From contig NC_135007.1 in the NCBI RefSeq assembly GCF_051020985.1, forward strand, positions 10,939,501-11,003,500: DNA of 64,000 nucleotides, written 5' to 3'. Made by a program: the position numbers and the translations under genes. Below, in pieces: positions 1-12,652 of the stretch. The notes below the pieces were generated by a model that had not been told where the DNA came from, made no database searches, and was given only the letters and a program-made list of their open reading frames with translations. Source of the stretch: Nomia melanderi (taxonomy: Eukaryota > Arthropoda > Insecta > Hymenoptera > Halictidae). The stretch's first letter is position 1. Each line of letters begins with the position of its first letter.

Positions 1-2029
1 AAATTTCAACGCGGATCCCCGGCGAACTTGTCAACAACTCGACGAATACATTAAACCACCTGAAACTTCCGTGTCTGAATAGTCATAATAACGACAACGA
101 AACACCTTCGCGAAGCCACGAAAATAAAAGACGCAAACATACGAGCCCGCAGAAACGAAAATGAACGAGGTGTAGAGAAACAGGACGTAGCCTAGTTACC
201 TTCATGCTCGATCCAATGAGTTATAATTGCTCGCTTTGTTACTGTTGCCAGAAAATAGAATTTCAATTAATTAAGGTGGGTAACGTTTTAATTCGCATAT
301 GTGAACCGTGCAGGATATAAATGGTAATCAGCCGTTTCGAAGCAGCTTTACGAAGAGAACATTTTACAGGCTCGTTCCCATCGCAACTACGAAGAAAGAC
401 ATTTTTACTATTCGAGCGTAGGCCGAAGAAGTTGTACAGTTTTTTTTAGATGTTCGTATAGCGTGGTTTTACGTTGTTCGCTCCTTTTATATTGGCTTCT
501 GGCGTATGGTTCGTGCGAGTTGAAATTTAGCATACCGTAGGCACTTCGTGGTTCCGTAAGACGACCACGATTTACGATCTCCCGTGCTCTGGATGAAAAT
601 TAACGTTTCAATCCGAGACTCTCGCGTTCCTGTAAACTACGAGTTCCTCGTCGCAGTTTGCCGCACTTTTCCGTCGTGTATCGCGAATCGCGAGCGAAAC
701 GAACGGATAATCGAGCCTCCGGGCTACCATTTTTAATTTTCCTCGACGCTATTGCGGTCGAATCGCGAGATTAAAAGGGTGAGCGATAAAGGTGTACGAC
801 AGGACATGGATCCAACGAAAAGATTCTTTTGATCACTACTTTCACCCGTTGTGTCGATTTAAAGAGTATCGGACACGCGTGATACATATAAGGAAAGATT
901 CATTTCTCGGTTTTCGACTTTTCGATTCAAGTTCGGTATACAATTGAACCGAGAAACTGTTCAATGTTCATTGAAATCGCTGAAGTTTCATTTATCTAAA
1001 TTCAATCGCAATCGTCAAATTCTATTGAGAAATTAAAGTGTATATTTCAAAAGGAAATAATTTGTCGCGAAGGAAACATGCGTCGAGTAAATATTACTAT
1101 CAATGACAGTCACCGATAATATTAATAAGAAAATAGTAACTGATTACTAATACCAAAAACAATCAAATCTTTATATCACATAAGTTCAACTTACTATGAA
1201 CACACAGGATCATAATATGTACGTAAAATCCCCCGAGAAATTTATCAAGGATTGAATTCAACGAAATTTCGCTTCCTTACACAGAACGGAGGAAGAAGAT
1301 GATGAAACGCCGCACGGTAAATATGGATTCCATTCCGCAGGAATAAATTCGCGATGGAAATAACTTCGACGCCGTATGCAGGCGTCCCTGTGTATTTTGT
1401 ATCGTTCAACTTTTCAACTTTCTCGCGCCGCGCGAGGAAAAAAAGGTTCAACAAAGATTTAAGTGTTCCGATCCCCCTTCGCGCCTCGCCGCGATTGTAA
1501 TCGAAACACGACGGCGATGCTTTTTCCGCCGATGGTCATGAATGAAGTTTCTATGCGTACGCGTTTCACTAACTCGCCCGTTTCATTCACACGTTCGACG
1601 TAATGCATTTCGCTCGCATACGCGCGGCATTTGTTTTTCCCAGAGTGTCGCTCGCGTCCCGGCGTTCCCATGTCGCCGCCATATTGGAACGGGCCTCGCG
1701 TAAACCATCCTCAGATTTTCAGCAAAAAAGACTTCTCTTAAATTCATTTGTTCCCCTCCCTTAACACGGTACGTGCCACGAAAATCTTGATTGTTCTTTC
1801 ATAGCAATTTGCATTCATAGCATTCTTTTGTGGCAAAGAATAGCAGGAACAATTATTAATTATTTGGCGTTACAATCCTTGCATTGCAATATTATTAGCT
1901 TAGTTATCAGTTAATTATTCACTGAACATTTTCACTGAACATCGGGTTATCTCGCATATTACAATTGTTCTCAGAAGCGTCACTCATCAGTCACGTGTTA
2001 AAATCTTTCTTTGAATTCATTACCAAAAT
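1..2029. other. Non-coding, no supported gene
   Basis: Mixed AT-rich DNA with a more CpG-rich block near 1450-1690. Open frames here are under 75 codons and show no family signature. Nothing else recognised. Confidence 0.6.
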
Positions 2030-2215
2030 TCGATTTGAGATTCTGCGTTTTCTTTTGTTCATGTACCTTTACGTTAATTCCTATATTGTCCGATTAATCA
2101 GTTTCGCAATTATGTCTTTACTAAAGTTCCTATCTCAACTAAGAAAAGTTCAGCAATGAACTCGTTCGTCTTTACTTCGTAGTCGGTTATTTGACTGGTT
2201 ACAACAGAAATAATA
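2030..2215 (-). pseudogene. Decayed coding fragment related to 61318-61500
   Basis: On the minus strand this aligns in sequence and in translation with the open frame at 61361-61732. SQITDYEVK here corresponds to SQMTGYKVE there, followed by a related FLVE segment. This copy has at least two internal stops. The pair is probably two copies of one mobile or duplicated coding unit of unknown identity, this one dead. No promoter or start is visible. Confidence 0.5.
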
Positions 2216-2749
2216 CAAAGTGGCTAATAACGGTTAATAAACTACTATTTCATATTTTGAAACTTTCTACAATACTTCGTAATCGACCGATGATAAACAG
2301 CAACTGGTAGCAAAGCTACAAATACCATTCACGAAACGATCCGAAGAAATCTCCGTGAAATAAATATCCCAGCAAACGGCAAGCGAGGTACACCGGGAAA
2401 ACGCAGAAAAATCGAGGAAATATATCCGCAGAAATCCACGCAAAGTTGACGTGGTCCGCATAGAAAAAAAAAATGGAAAAAGAAATCGGAGCTCCGTGTT
2501 TTCCCATGACCGGGGCAAAAAGCGTGCGGGCGGCTTTCAAAGAAATCGATGACATCCATTACCGAGCGCGGGCGGTCCTTAACACGTCCTAAATCCGGTC
2601 GCGATACAAATTCCCGAGTTAATGTTTCATGAAACGAGGATAGATTACACGGTGGGCGAATTAAAACTGGCCGGCTTTTCAGCGCGGCGAACAGAGGGAC
2701 GAATGAATGGACGATAACCAGGGGGTTTATCATGGACGCGCGATGGCGG

Positions 2750-3130
2750 CTGAATAATATCGCGTATTAAAATCACCCCGGACCTAGCCTACGTTCGTTC
2801 ACTTTCCATCTCCCCTTCTGCCGCGAGAGTTCACGGGTCGGCGGGCAGCGATCGATGCACTTTCTTGACACCCCGTATGTGCCGAGTGCCGGAGGCGATG
2901 CGTGGGTGGGCGTCTCGCAACGAGCTACGGAGACCCTCGGCGTCTCTCGGCAAAGTCGGCCGGAGCCTCTGAACAGATTCTTTGCCCAAAAACAATCTCG
3001 GCGTTGAGTCAGAGCCGTGTTTGGAAGGTGGAGCGGCGGATAGGCCTGAATAGCTGCCCCGGCTAGATATAAACGCGGCGAGTCGCCTATGTACTACGTC
3101 GGGATCGCGTAACTGTTTTTGCCTCCCGTC
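2750..3130 (+). promoter_or_regulatory. GC-rich block with TATA-like element, possible promoter
   Basis: A CpG-rich tract ends in GATATAAACGCGG near 3066-3078, which could be a TATA box, with an AP-1-like TGAGTCA near 3006 upstream. No exon with a good donor could be attached downstream, so this is only a candidate. Confidence 0.2.
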
Positions 3131-3412
3131 GCGCGGAAAAATTTCACTTCACCTCTTCATCGTTTGCGTCGGCGATTGTGCTGTTTGTACTGTTTAGATA
3201 AACGATTTAGAGATGTTGACTGTGTACTTTGTTGTACTGTTCGTGGGAGGATTGATGTGTACACGTGTTCGCGGTAGAAGGATCAGAGAGGAATTGAGCT
3301 GTTCCTCTCGTTGGGATTGTAATGAAACTATTGTACGGTAGAATTTTTGTAATATGTGAATAAATTTAGTGTATTTCTAATATGCTCTATTAATAAATGG
3401 AAGGATGAATTA

Positions 3413-3633
3413 TTAACCCTTCGCACTCGAGAGGTGACTCTGTCATTGCGCGATTTGATACAGCAAAACTATGAAGTTGAATATTTAGTATTCTAAATGA
3501 AACTTTGTATTGCTACGTGAAGTATTTCAATAAAATAGCTTCGTTGCTTAATTTATCTGTGAATTGTCGTTAAATTAGGTTCAAACAATGTTGGATATTT
3601 TCCGGTGAAAAACTTTCGAGCGCGAAGGGTTAA
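3413..3633 (+). mobile_element. TTAA element family A, copy A1 (221 bp)
   Basis: Starts TTAACCCTTCGCACTCGA and ends TCGAGCGCGAAGGGTTAA, so the two ends are inverted repeats of 18 bases with one mismatch, flanked by the TTAA target. No coding capacity. Length and ends match A3 (49869-50093) and A5 (57495-57706). The TTAA target and CCC start fit piggyBac-type non-autonomous elements. Confidence 0.85.
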
Positions 3634-6600
3634 AATTGTAAATAATCGAATGAGAGAATTTGATCCGGTCGGCTGAACAATCTAAAATATAAGATATTTT
3701 CCTAGGAAGTGTTTTACATTTGAATGTTCAAGGTACACAGGAAAAGTGTGTACGTTATCAAAATAGGTTCGAAGAGGTTCCAAATAAACAGCGTACGCGC
3801 CAGTTGCGGTGTACTCCGTAATGAGAGACGCGCGGGGCAGAAGTGCGGACAGAGAAATGCATCCGGTGACCTATCACGCAAAACGGTCGGTTAATTCGCG
3901 CATCCCGCGAGTTTCCCATAGTTTGCTTTTTACAGGGGTAACAGAGTTGCAGGCTGAGGGGCAGACGCTCATTAATATTTATCGTGAATTCGTATCGTCG
4001 TTTCCGTTGGACCGGCAGCCGAGCGGGATCGAATCGAGCTTATCGAGCAGTTTAGCGGCAAACATTTAATCGCGATAAGAACGATAAGGGAAGATCTGTC
4101 AGGCGTCTGCAATTCAAACACGCTTCGAGCTAACGCTATCTCGCCGGGGATTCGCGCACGGCGAAACTCGATCGTAGACGCGTCTGGCGGGGCACGGTAG
4201 GTGAATCACGGAAGGGACGGAAAAATCAGGGAAACGAAGAAATCCGGGATGAATATTTACGAGGTCGGAAGACGGGACACGAGGAAAACAGAAATATCGC
4301 TGAATGTTAGGCAAATGGAAGATACGAGGCGGAAGGGGAAGCGTCTGCGAGAAGTTTGCGCACGGTTAAATGAGAAAAACCATGGCGGCGCAATGAAGCA
4401 GATGAAACCGTGGACCGCCGTGGTCTCGAAAAGGCGGAAATGTAATGGCCGCGTAAGTATTCATGGTTACATTGTAAAAATGGAGAGGAGCGAGCGGAGA
4501 GGCCGGAATCAAAGGAGAAGAAACCATGAGGATCCGACGAAATTGAAAATTGAGACAGGGGGTGGATAAAAGGTTGCAGCGGCGAGGGAGCGCGGGGATG
4601 AGATGAAGTATTCAAAAGATGAATAATCTACGAGGTAAGTTCCGAGAGAAAATTGTTGTGTCAACGGCGGGGAACGATGAATCTGATGCGAAGAATAGAA
4701 TGGAAGTGAACCAAAAATTGCTGTTGAGTCAGTCTTTAGAATAAATAGAAAAAATGATATCCATTTTAACAATCCCACTATTCTAAGTGCCATTTCTACG
4801 TTTCATTAGGTGAAATAAAAATTGAGAAGAAATATATATTTTTCATTTATTATTTCATTTATCTCGCGCGTATCGAGCGTTAATTCCAATTCGGAATGTT
4901 TCGAATTTTTTGCATTCCATCGGCATCGCGCGGCTATCGCGCCGAGCTTATATTTGGCTAAGGATAAGTTACGGGTATTATTATCGATATGATTCACAGA
5001 GACTCGCGGTTACGTTCAAGTGTGCGTAAACAGATGCATCGCATGCAGATAGGCTCGTAAAGGCCTTCGAAACGTTTTTCCCTTTCGCGTCTTGTATGCG
5101 CATGCGACAGAAAAAATGCAGTGTCGAACATGGTAAATGGTTCATTGTTCTCGCCGGGAGACAATAACGTGTGGGTATTTCGGATCCGTCGCTGACGAAA
5201 TTCGTCGCTCAACAATGGAGTAAAAAAATTTTAAAACATACACGCTCCTGGACACAATCGCCGTCGATTTCCACTTTCCGAAACCGTTTTCTGTTTGCAA
5301 CACCCCGTCACAATGGGCTGGCAATTTTACGTTTATTAACCCCCATTAAATGTATTACAGTAAATTAATCAGGATCATCAAGGATTTATTTCGCGCAAAG
5401 AATACTGTAACAGTTCGATCCGCGAATATGTTTATATTAGAAATAACTGCTTAATGTTCGCTGTTATTTATTATCATTCTGTACTTTGAAGGCAACTTTT
5501 CCTAATTTGCTAGGCATACTATGAACATTATTTACATACATCGTTCCCTGTATGTATCCGGAGAACAGGATATTATTTTTCATCTTTACGAGTGTCGTTA
5601 GATGCAAGCAACGAACTCATTAACTTGCAAAAAGCGGAAATGAATCTATTACTTTCTGCAGTGTGACTAATGCTACACTCCCTTCGAGATAAATCAACTG
5701 TGAGATAGTTTAGCATCATACTCGATCAAGTGCAAAAATATAAGACGAAATCGAATGGAAAGCTCGTTACAATGATTATCAAATGCAAAACGTGTACTTT
5801 AGACATAGTTTTCTTGGTTTTTTTATAGCTACAGGTAATTTATTATGTAAATATAAGTTTCTAAAGAGTCGTTTAGGAGAAATAAGAAATTTTATCGTTA
5901 GTTAGAAATTATTATTCATCGAGGGAGGAAGAAAATACGCTCCAACAATAATTTAGGAAAACAGAGAAGTCATCGGCGAATAAACGTCGATAGAATCGAT
6001 AACGTCGAGCTAGCATTTCGATAATGTCAACGGCACGTCAGCGTGAAAGTCGCTAAAACGGAGATTCCAAGCACGACTGGCCAAGAGTCGCGGCACACGA
6101 GCAGCTCGGGGCACCTTGACGAAAGTGCAAGGTTAAATCGAATAAGATCGTCCTGCTGCGCCGAATACTAGACGCAATTACACGTCGCTTGTGCGACACG
6201 CTTTCTTTATTGCAAAGATGTCAGTGCCGCGCACCGTAACGAAGGTCGTTTGTCAACGCCGACTTGCTCGTGCAATTTACAAACCGTGATGTAATCCAAC
6301 ACGCATCGTTTAGATGTGATCAGTGATAACACATGTACCCATCTTAATATTCGATTATAGAAATCCCTCACTAATAAAGAAAAACATCTCAAGATTTCGA
6401 TTTCGATAGACTAAGAATAAATATAATACTCTATTCACTTATCTTTTAGTTCAAATGTTGCATTTATTTATGAGATGAAATATTATATTTACTTATTACC
6501 AAAATATTAATAACATTCCCTTCTTAACACCAAATAAACACTTCTTCGACACTAAAAACTAAGCCAAGCCTATTGCCTAAAAATGTCCAAATCCTCGACT

Positions 6601-6900
6601 ATCTCCAAAAGTCTACACCCGTATCCTCCGCGCGAACACGAAAGTGCCCCCATAAACGTCAACTCGTTCGCACTTTCAACAGCTCCAAACCCATCGCCCT
6701 ATTCGGAAGTGTCACGAATAAAAAGATCCCCCTTCGAAAACAATCCAAAATAAACGCACCGGTACACCATCAAACTCAACGAGCATCCTACCTTTGTCAC
6801 GCAGCACGAGTCCAAGCGGCGTCCTCTTAAAAAAAAATCCCTTTCGTCGATCGCCGTTGCCCAATCGATCAGCGTGCAGCTCGTCCACGATAAATCATAC
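3634..6900. other. Non-coding, no supported gene
   Basis: Purine-rich sequence at 4180-4620 gives open frames of 122 and 102 codons on opposite strands; both are Arg/Lys- or Ser/Pro-biased and look like compositional artefacts. The remainder is ordinary AT-rich DNA with no recognised gene or repeat. Confidence 0.55.
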
Positions 6901-7560
6901 GCAACGTTGCGAAAGGCACAGGATGGTTCCCTGGAACTGTCACACCCGCGCTGACATCTGGATCACTTCGTTTCAAAACAAAGTGGATCACCTCGCCGAG
7001 TCCGAAATTCCAGCAGAAAAGTCTCGGTTTTTCATGAAAATCCAGGGAAAGAAGGAACCGGCATCATTCTTGGATCCTCGACTGAACAGAGGACCGTGGA
7101 TCGAGCGCGCGCGGATCTCGAGGAAGCGAAATGTAAACACATGCGTCGCCTCGGCGCCGAACAGTCAAGTTGACGTTGACAGTCGGCCAAGTTTAGCTTC
7201 GGTCGAACCGGTGACCGGGCGATCGGTGTGCTCGTCGGATCGAGCCGGTGACCGGCGATGTTTTTCGACGATGGATGAAAAAGTCACAGAACGTACGGGA
7301 TCACAATAGAAGTTCGCCGAGCCACGAGTACACAGTCAGTCAGTCAGTCACGGCTCGGCAGTCGGAGTACACTGCAAGCCGAACCTCGGCCGCCACGCGA
7401 CTCCGAACTCGAAAGCGGAGCCGCGCAAGATGGTCGACGCCGTGGCAGCTCTTTCATTGGCTGCCCCTCGTCGGTCAGGTACTCCGGCACTGTTATCGTC
7501 CGGCAAAACGCGGCGCACCACTTCGAAAACGCCGCGGAGAATTCCTGATAACAGACCGTG
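6900..7560 (+). promoter_or_regulatory. CpG-rich island, possible promoter and first exon
   Basis: A clear rise in C+G and CpG relative to both flanks. It contains (CAGT)4 at 7333-7348, which carries repeated TCAGT initiator-like sites, just upstream of a candidate start codon. Long open frames on both strands here reflect the high C+G content and are not supported as genes. Confidence 0.35.
7430..7478 (+). other. Candidate first coding exon (short)
   Basis: ATG at 7430 in good context (CAAGATGG) reads MVDAVAALSLAAPRRS and meets a possible donor, CAG followed by GTACTC at 7479. Without splicing the frame runs to a TGA after 48 codons. The position in a CpG island behind initiator-like repeats is suggestive. 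No downstream exon was identified, so it may be chance. Confidence 0.2.
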
Positions 7561-7649
7561 CGGGTACCGTGTTTTCTGATTGTCCGGGAATTCCCGACGT
7601 TCTTTTTTTTTCAATTTTCTGCTGAGTCCACGGGGAGGATCCGTTGACT

Positions 7650-10600
7650 TTCGATGGAGGAGAAAGTATTTGGTAACTGGTTTAGTTTGGATTTTGTTGA
7701 ACTTTGTGGGGTGTTATTAGCGGGCGATTCGTATTGGATTTGTAGACTGTGTGTTGGAGATAGAAAGTATCGTGGATGTAAATGGATGGTTGTTTCGACG
7801 AGAGATCGGTGATCTAAGGTTGAAAATAAAATGATTTTAGAGTAGTGGAGTATGATCTTGGGATACTGGATGAAATTTGAAGTTTGAATATTTGGAATTG
7901 TAGAAATGGAGGGGGTCTTAGGTTGTTTGAAGTTACAAAAGGACGCGTGTTCTGAAATCACGAGCAAGATGTCAATGTCCATCGAGGACGTTGAATACGT
8001 AAAACAATTTACGGACGGGGCTTTCTAAAACCGTGTGTTGTAACAGGGACCAAGGTTTCTACGCAGGGACATCGGAATTGGATAAGAGGAAGATGTCTCT
8101 TCGAATGTAGAGGAAAACAAAAATTACGAAGTTTCTGAAGAAATTATTATACTGCTTCGGAGAACTAACTTTAATATTGATAAATCTTTATGCGTTTCGA
8201 TCTTACTTCAAAAAATATGCTTCGCAGAAACGTATGGATATTCCGACCGCAGAAACATGGGTTCCGTACTACTTCCAACAGTGGTCAACATTTAATTAAC
8301 ATTTCACATTCCATTAGCTAGAAAAATAAGCGATCAGGCGTGGCTGTTTCCACGTTCCTTTACGGTTGCTGCGAACCAATAATCAAATTCGTACTACTTT
8401 CCTCGTAGAATCTACTTATCTTCTCCTCGCCGACCTATAAATCATGTTAATTTCTTGAAACTAAGCTATACTGATACTCATTCTATATGGACCAGCTCAT
8501 ATGAACAGGGTAACACGACAACATTTCTATAATTGCAAAATATATATGAAACTAATAAGAATTCAATCTGGCAATTGAAAACTTTAAGATGCTAAAAACA
8601 AAGAAGCAAACATCCTTCCTAATAAGATGAAAACATTTTCCTTACACTCTCGAGGAAATCGCGCGGCAGCGTAAAACGGATATTACGAAACGATACAAGA
8701 ACTCTCTGATTAAGGAAACGCATCGAATGATAAGGCCGGATTAAACGACCACCATAATTTATGGAGATAAACATTGGAGATCGGTATAATCCGACGAAAT
8801 ATAGATCGCAATCAGTTTCATTTGCTTTTGGTAATCTTCTACTCGAAACGTAAACGTTGGCCAATTAAAATCCACTTAATCGTCGGATCAAAGCCAATCG
8901 ACGCCGAATTGAAAATTACATTTTCGCTGGCCAGGTAATTAACGGTCAGACGAACGAAGGTGTTCCCGAAGCGACTGACCCTGCAAGGAATGCAGCTAAC
9001 TGCAAATTTCCGGTAGGCTACGATCTAAACGAAATGGACATACACACGTCCGAACAAATTCTGTCGGCCGGATTATGTGTACATACCAGATCGCTTAGAA
9101 CCTCGTTCATTTCCGATTCTCTTTCGTTCCCTTCGTTTACGCCTTTCCCGAGGGCTCCGTCGCGCACGTACGCCGACTGCCTGCAAGGTCGTTTCATCCA
9201 TCTCCTTCCCTTTTTTTTCAACAAATCACGATGCCGTACACGCGAGGTTATGCAAATTTTCTTGGCAAAACAAGCAAACGTGGAAACGCTTGTACGATTC
9301 TCGAAGACGACGCGTTGATCCCCTGGTTAAAAATAATTTTGTCCTTTTCAGATAGCATCCTGTCGAAAAGTTTCCGCTGGAAATTAACGATCTTTTAGCC
9401 GTTGTTGTTCGGGCATTGAGCTTCTAATCATACGATTCGTGAAACTACATTGGCGAACAATGGGGATATTGGAATTGCTATTAGAAAATTCAATTTGAAC
9501 TCTTTTAATTCTTGTTTTGTTAGGTAGGAATCATTTTGTTTCGAATTTCAGGGAAACTGAGAGTGTTCAAGGAAACTGCGCCGCACGTAGAAAATGTATT
9601 GAGTTATTCTTGTATTTGCTAACTATTTGCCATTTTCACTATACTTCGATCGGAAATTGGCAAGACCGATCTTCGCTACGTAATTCGAGGAAAGAAGGTC
9701 GGAGAACCATCGATACCTAACCGCAGCGAGGATATCAGGCCAACGAAAGACCCGACCGCGAGATTGTGGTAAATCGGAGGGTGAACTAATGCCAGACAAT
9801 AGAAGCAAGATATTTGTGCTCTTACAATGCACAGGAAAGGGAGATGTAAGGAACAGCACGACAGAATTTAATAGACCAACCTTAGGCACGCGAAGACAGA
9901 CGAAAAGGCTAAAACTGTTTACAGAATCGACGAAACGTACAGTCGAGAATAATGTAAATACTACTGAAATTACGATCAAATTTTGTGCAATTGTAGATTT
10001 ACCAAAATTCGCTTTCGAAATGTTGCAAATTCGATGAACATCCGCCGTCCAGTAATTATGACCTAATACGATTTTAATTGACCGAAGAATTTCGTCGGGT
10101 GCCTCGTCATCTCATTATCTCATCGCGTTTCATCAGGGGCATATTAATTTACACAATTGCGACGTACGTTTTGTTCACAGTTAAATGTCCCTTTGATACC
10201 AACGCGGCGCGCAATACAAACGACAGAAATTCCTGTGAATCGAGTTGCGCATGCCTAAATACAGGGTTAAGTTCCAATCTAGCACGCAACCGGAAACGCG
10301 AACGCTTCGACCAAACAATACTTTCGGAAAAAAAGGAGAGCACAACAATGGAAAACAATAACCGCAAACGGTGCGTGCAATATACACTCACGCGAGGGAA
10401 GCTTTGATCAGTATTTCCCTGGCGGCCTCCATTGTACTGATTTCCCTAAAAACACTTTAGAAATTTTCAACTAATTTTTCTTTTCTTCGATTCATCGAAT
10501 CCTACTTCGTATCGGCGCACGGCAAATTTTCCATTTTCCCATCAAACACGAAAATCGAAGAATAAAATTATTGGGACAAACAACTAGAATACTTTCTTTC

Positions 10601-11253
10601 AGAAACTAGTTATTTCAGTCACGTCAGATTATAATAAAGAATCTCTTAAAATTCTTAAATAACGTGACCCCTCCGTTCGTCGAATAAAAGGTGTCGAAAC
10701 GCAAAAATTGCCGTAGGAACAAAATAACTTCGTCTCGGTGTAAAGGAACGGCTAGCTTTCCTTCGACACCCTGTACACGCCATTAGCGCGTTCAACTGCG
10801 TAACCGCAACGATTTTTCTCGAAGATCAGTGGCTTTCAATTACGGAGATTTTAATCAAACCCGATGAAACGCGACTCCCGCGATCATTTTAAAAAATCTC
10901 TACTCTCGCGTTACAGGCAGAAACACAAAAGGATACACGTGTTCACTTTCATCCGTCAGTGGCCATCGATACACATTTTCTGCAATTTGCCTGCCGTCGT
11001 CGAAGAAACATGTTCCTTTTATGTGGTCCGGCAACAAAGGCCCCGCCACACAAAGGTGCACGCGACGTGAAAGCACCGTGAAAACGGATCGAGCGTTTCT
11101 CGGTGTGTTGCGTGCAAATTAAGCTCATGCATCGCATTGCAATCGAGGGGAAATTAATCCGACTTCTTCGTCTCTGAGCGCGATATTGCATTCTGTATTA
11201 AACCTAACTCGCAATCGAACATTATTGGATCTCGTACCGTTTCTGATAACTGT
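7650..11253. other. Non-coding, no supported gene
   Basis: AT-rich DNA with scattered short open frames, the longest 123 codons at 7611-7982 on the minus strand, of biased composition. No recognised protein, RNA gene or repeat. Confidence 0.55.
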
Positions 11254-11458
11254 TCAACACTAAAACTACCGAGCGGTCAAGTTGACTTTTTAAAATTTGT
11301 CTATAGAAGCTCTAAATACATCTACTGAGATTTCGATTAACTTATAATTCACTTTGTGTAAAAATCAATTTCTTCAATACTCTCTCGGAGTAAAGACAAT
11401 ATTTGTAAAAGAATTCACGAATAGGTCATTTTGATCGATTCGGTAGCTTTAGTATTAA
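11254..11458 (+). mobile_element. TTAA element family C, copy C1 (205 bp)
   Basis: Ends are TCAACACTAAAACTACCGA and TCGGTAGCTTTAGTATTAA, which are imperfect inverted repeats starting at a TTAA target (left end mutated to TCAA). Interior is non-coding. Related copies lie near 26979, 38770, 44481 and 55728. Confidence 0.8.
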
Positions 11459-12369
11459 CTGATGATTTTATCCCTTGAAGATGGGAAGATAAAGTAGCAA
11501 TCAGCAATTACTATCAGTAGTTTTTCTTCGTTTTTAAACGTGTAGTACAATGATCATGTGGTAAATAGGATATCCATGAAGATTCAACATTTACCAAATT
11601 GGTAGTTCATTATTCAAAACACGAAAATGGAGTTATGTAAAATTGTTTTATCAATCGTCGTCCGGATATATTTGAAATTTAAATGGAAAGACTCCGATTG
11701 TGTTGTATCGCTACAGGGAGTTCCGTGACGAATTTAATTGAGTGCGCTCGAGAAAAAAAGTTTAATTTGAGAAATCTAAATGTAAGTGTGGGTCTCGGGG
11801 ATAACGCTGTACCGTTATAAATGGAAATTATCATTCCATATGGCTATAAATATTATCGAGGTGATGCCTCAAACTGGTTTTAGGTATTTGGTGCGGGACA
11901 CAAAACACTGACGTGGGTCCAGCACAGCTGCACGATTAACCGGTTTCTCTGATTACACGCGACACGGTCTATAGGTTGTTCAAATGATTCTTGCCGTTTG
12001 AACATGGTACCGCATGCGCTTCTTGCAGAATGAATCATTCGAGTAACATATACAGTTACGCATATAAGTATACTGTAAATGAAAAATAATTACTATACTA
12101 AGCTCAACATTATTAATTTAACTTGTGAGGTAACCGTGTATTCAGGTGTTCTAACATTATTTACTATACGCTTAGTCATATCCTAGTATTTACGGTGTTT
12201 ACTGTAATTCTAATGTTCAGTCTTATTCTATATGTCATTCCTTCCTTATTCTAATAATTGGAATAGCAATGTCAGATTTTCGAGACATCCCATTTGTAAA
12301 GTTATTAAAAATAGGGAAATTCTGAATAATATTTCATTGCGCAATACCAACATAAAAATACGTTTCACA
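11459..12369. other. Non-coding, no supported gene
   Basis: AT-rich intergenic DNA upstream of the phosducin-like gene; nothing recognised. Confidence 0.6.
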
Positions 12370-12652
12370 ATTTCATCGTAACCGTGAGGGGCGCCACCGC
12401 CTAATGACACAGTTTTTAAATAGAATGGGATTGGAGTGTGAATGCGTCATTGATGATACCATAAATGCCCGTGTGGAAGGGTACGGGTGTGTAGCAGATC
12501 TCATTGTAGTGAAACGTGATCAGCTGTCGATCACGACTGGTGTGACACTTGCATACTTGTCACGTCAAGTATACAAATCCATTGATTTATCGAAGTGCAT
12601 ATTGCAAATCACTTCTTTGTGCTGAATTGCGTTAATATTTCATTCATTCACC
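12370..12652 (+). promoter_or_regulatory. Presumed promoter and 5' UTR region of the phosducin-like gene
   Basis: This tract lies directly upstream of the ATG and is less AT-rich than its surroundings. It contains a short interrupted palindrome at 12516-12534 (arms GTGATC/GATCAC around an E-box-like CAGCTG at 12521-12526). No TATA box is obvious. A 73-codon open frame at 12404-12625 crosses it but resembles no known protein and is probably chance. The transcription start cannot be placed from sequence alone. Confidence 0.3.

Noticed and set aside
4201..4615. 122-codon Arg/Lys-rich frame and 102-codon opposite-strand frame
   Set aside because: Purine-rich sequence explains both; no recognised motif and no splice context.
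6794..7625. Open frames of 171 and 125 codons on the plus strand
   Set aside because: They lie in a CpG island where stop codons are rare, overlap frames on the other strand, and show no family motif.
12404..12625. 73-codon plus-strand frame upstream of the phosducin-like gene
   Set aside because: No domain, no splice link to the gene, and it ends before the true ATG; at most an upstream ORF.
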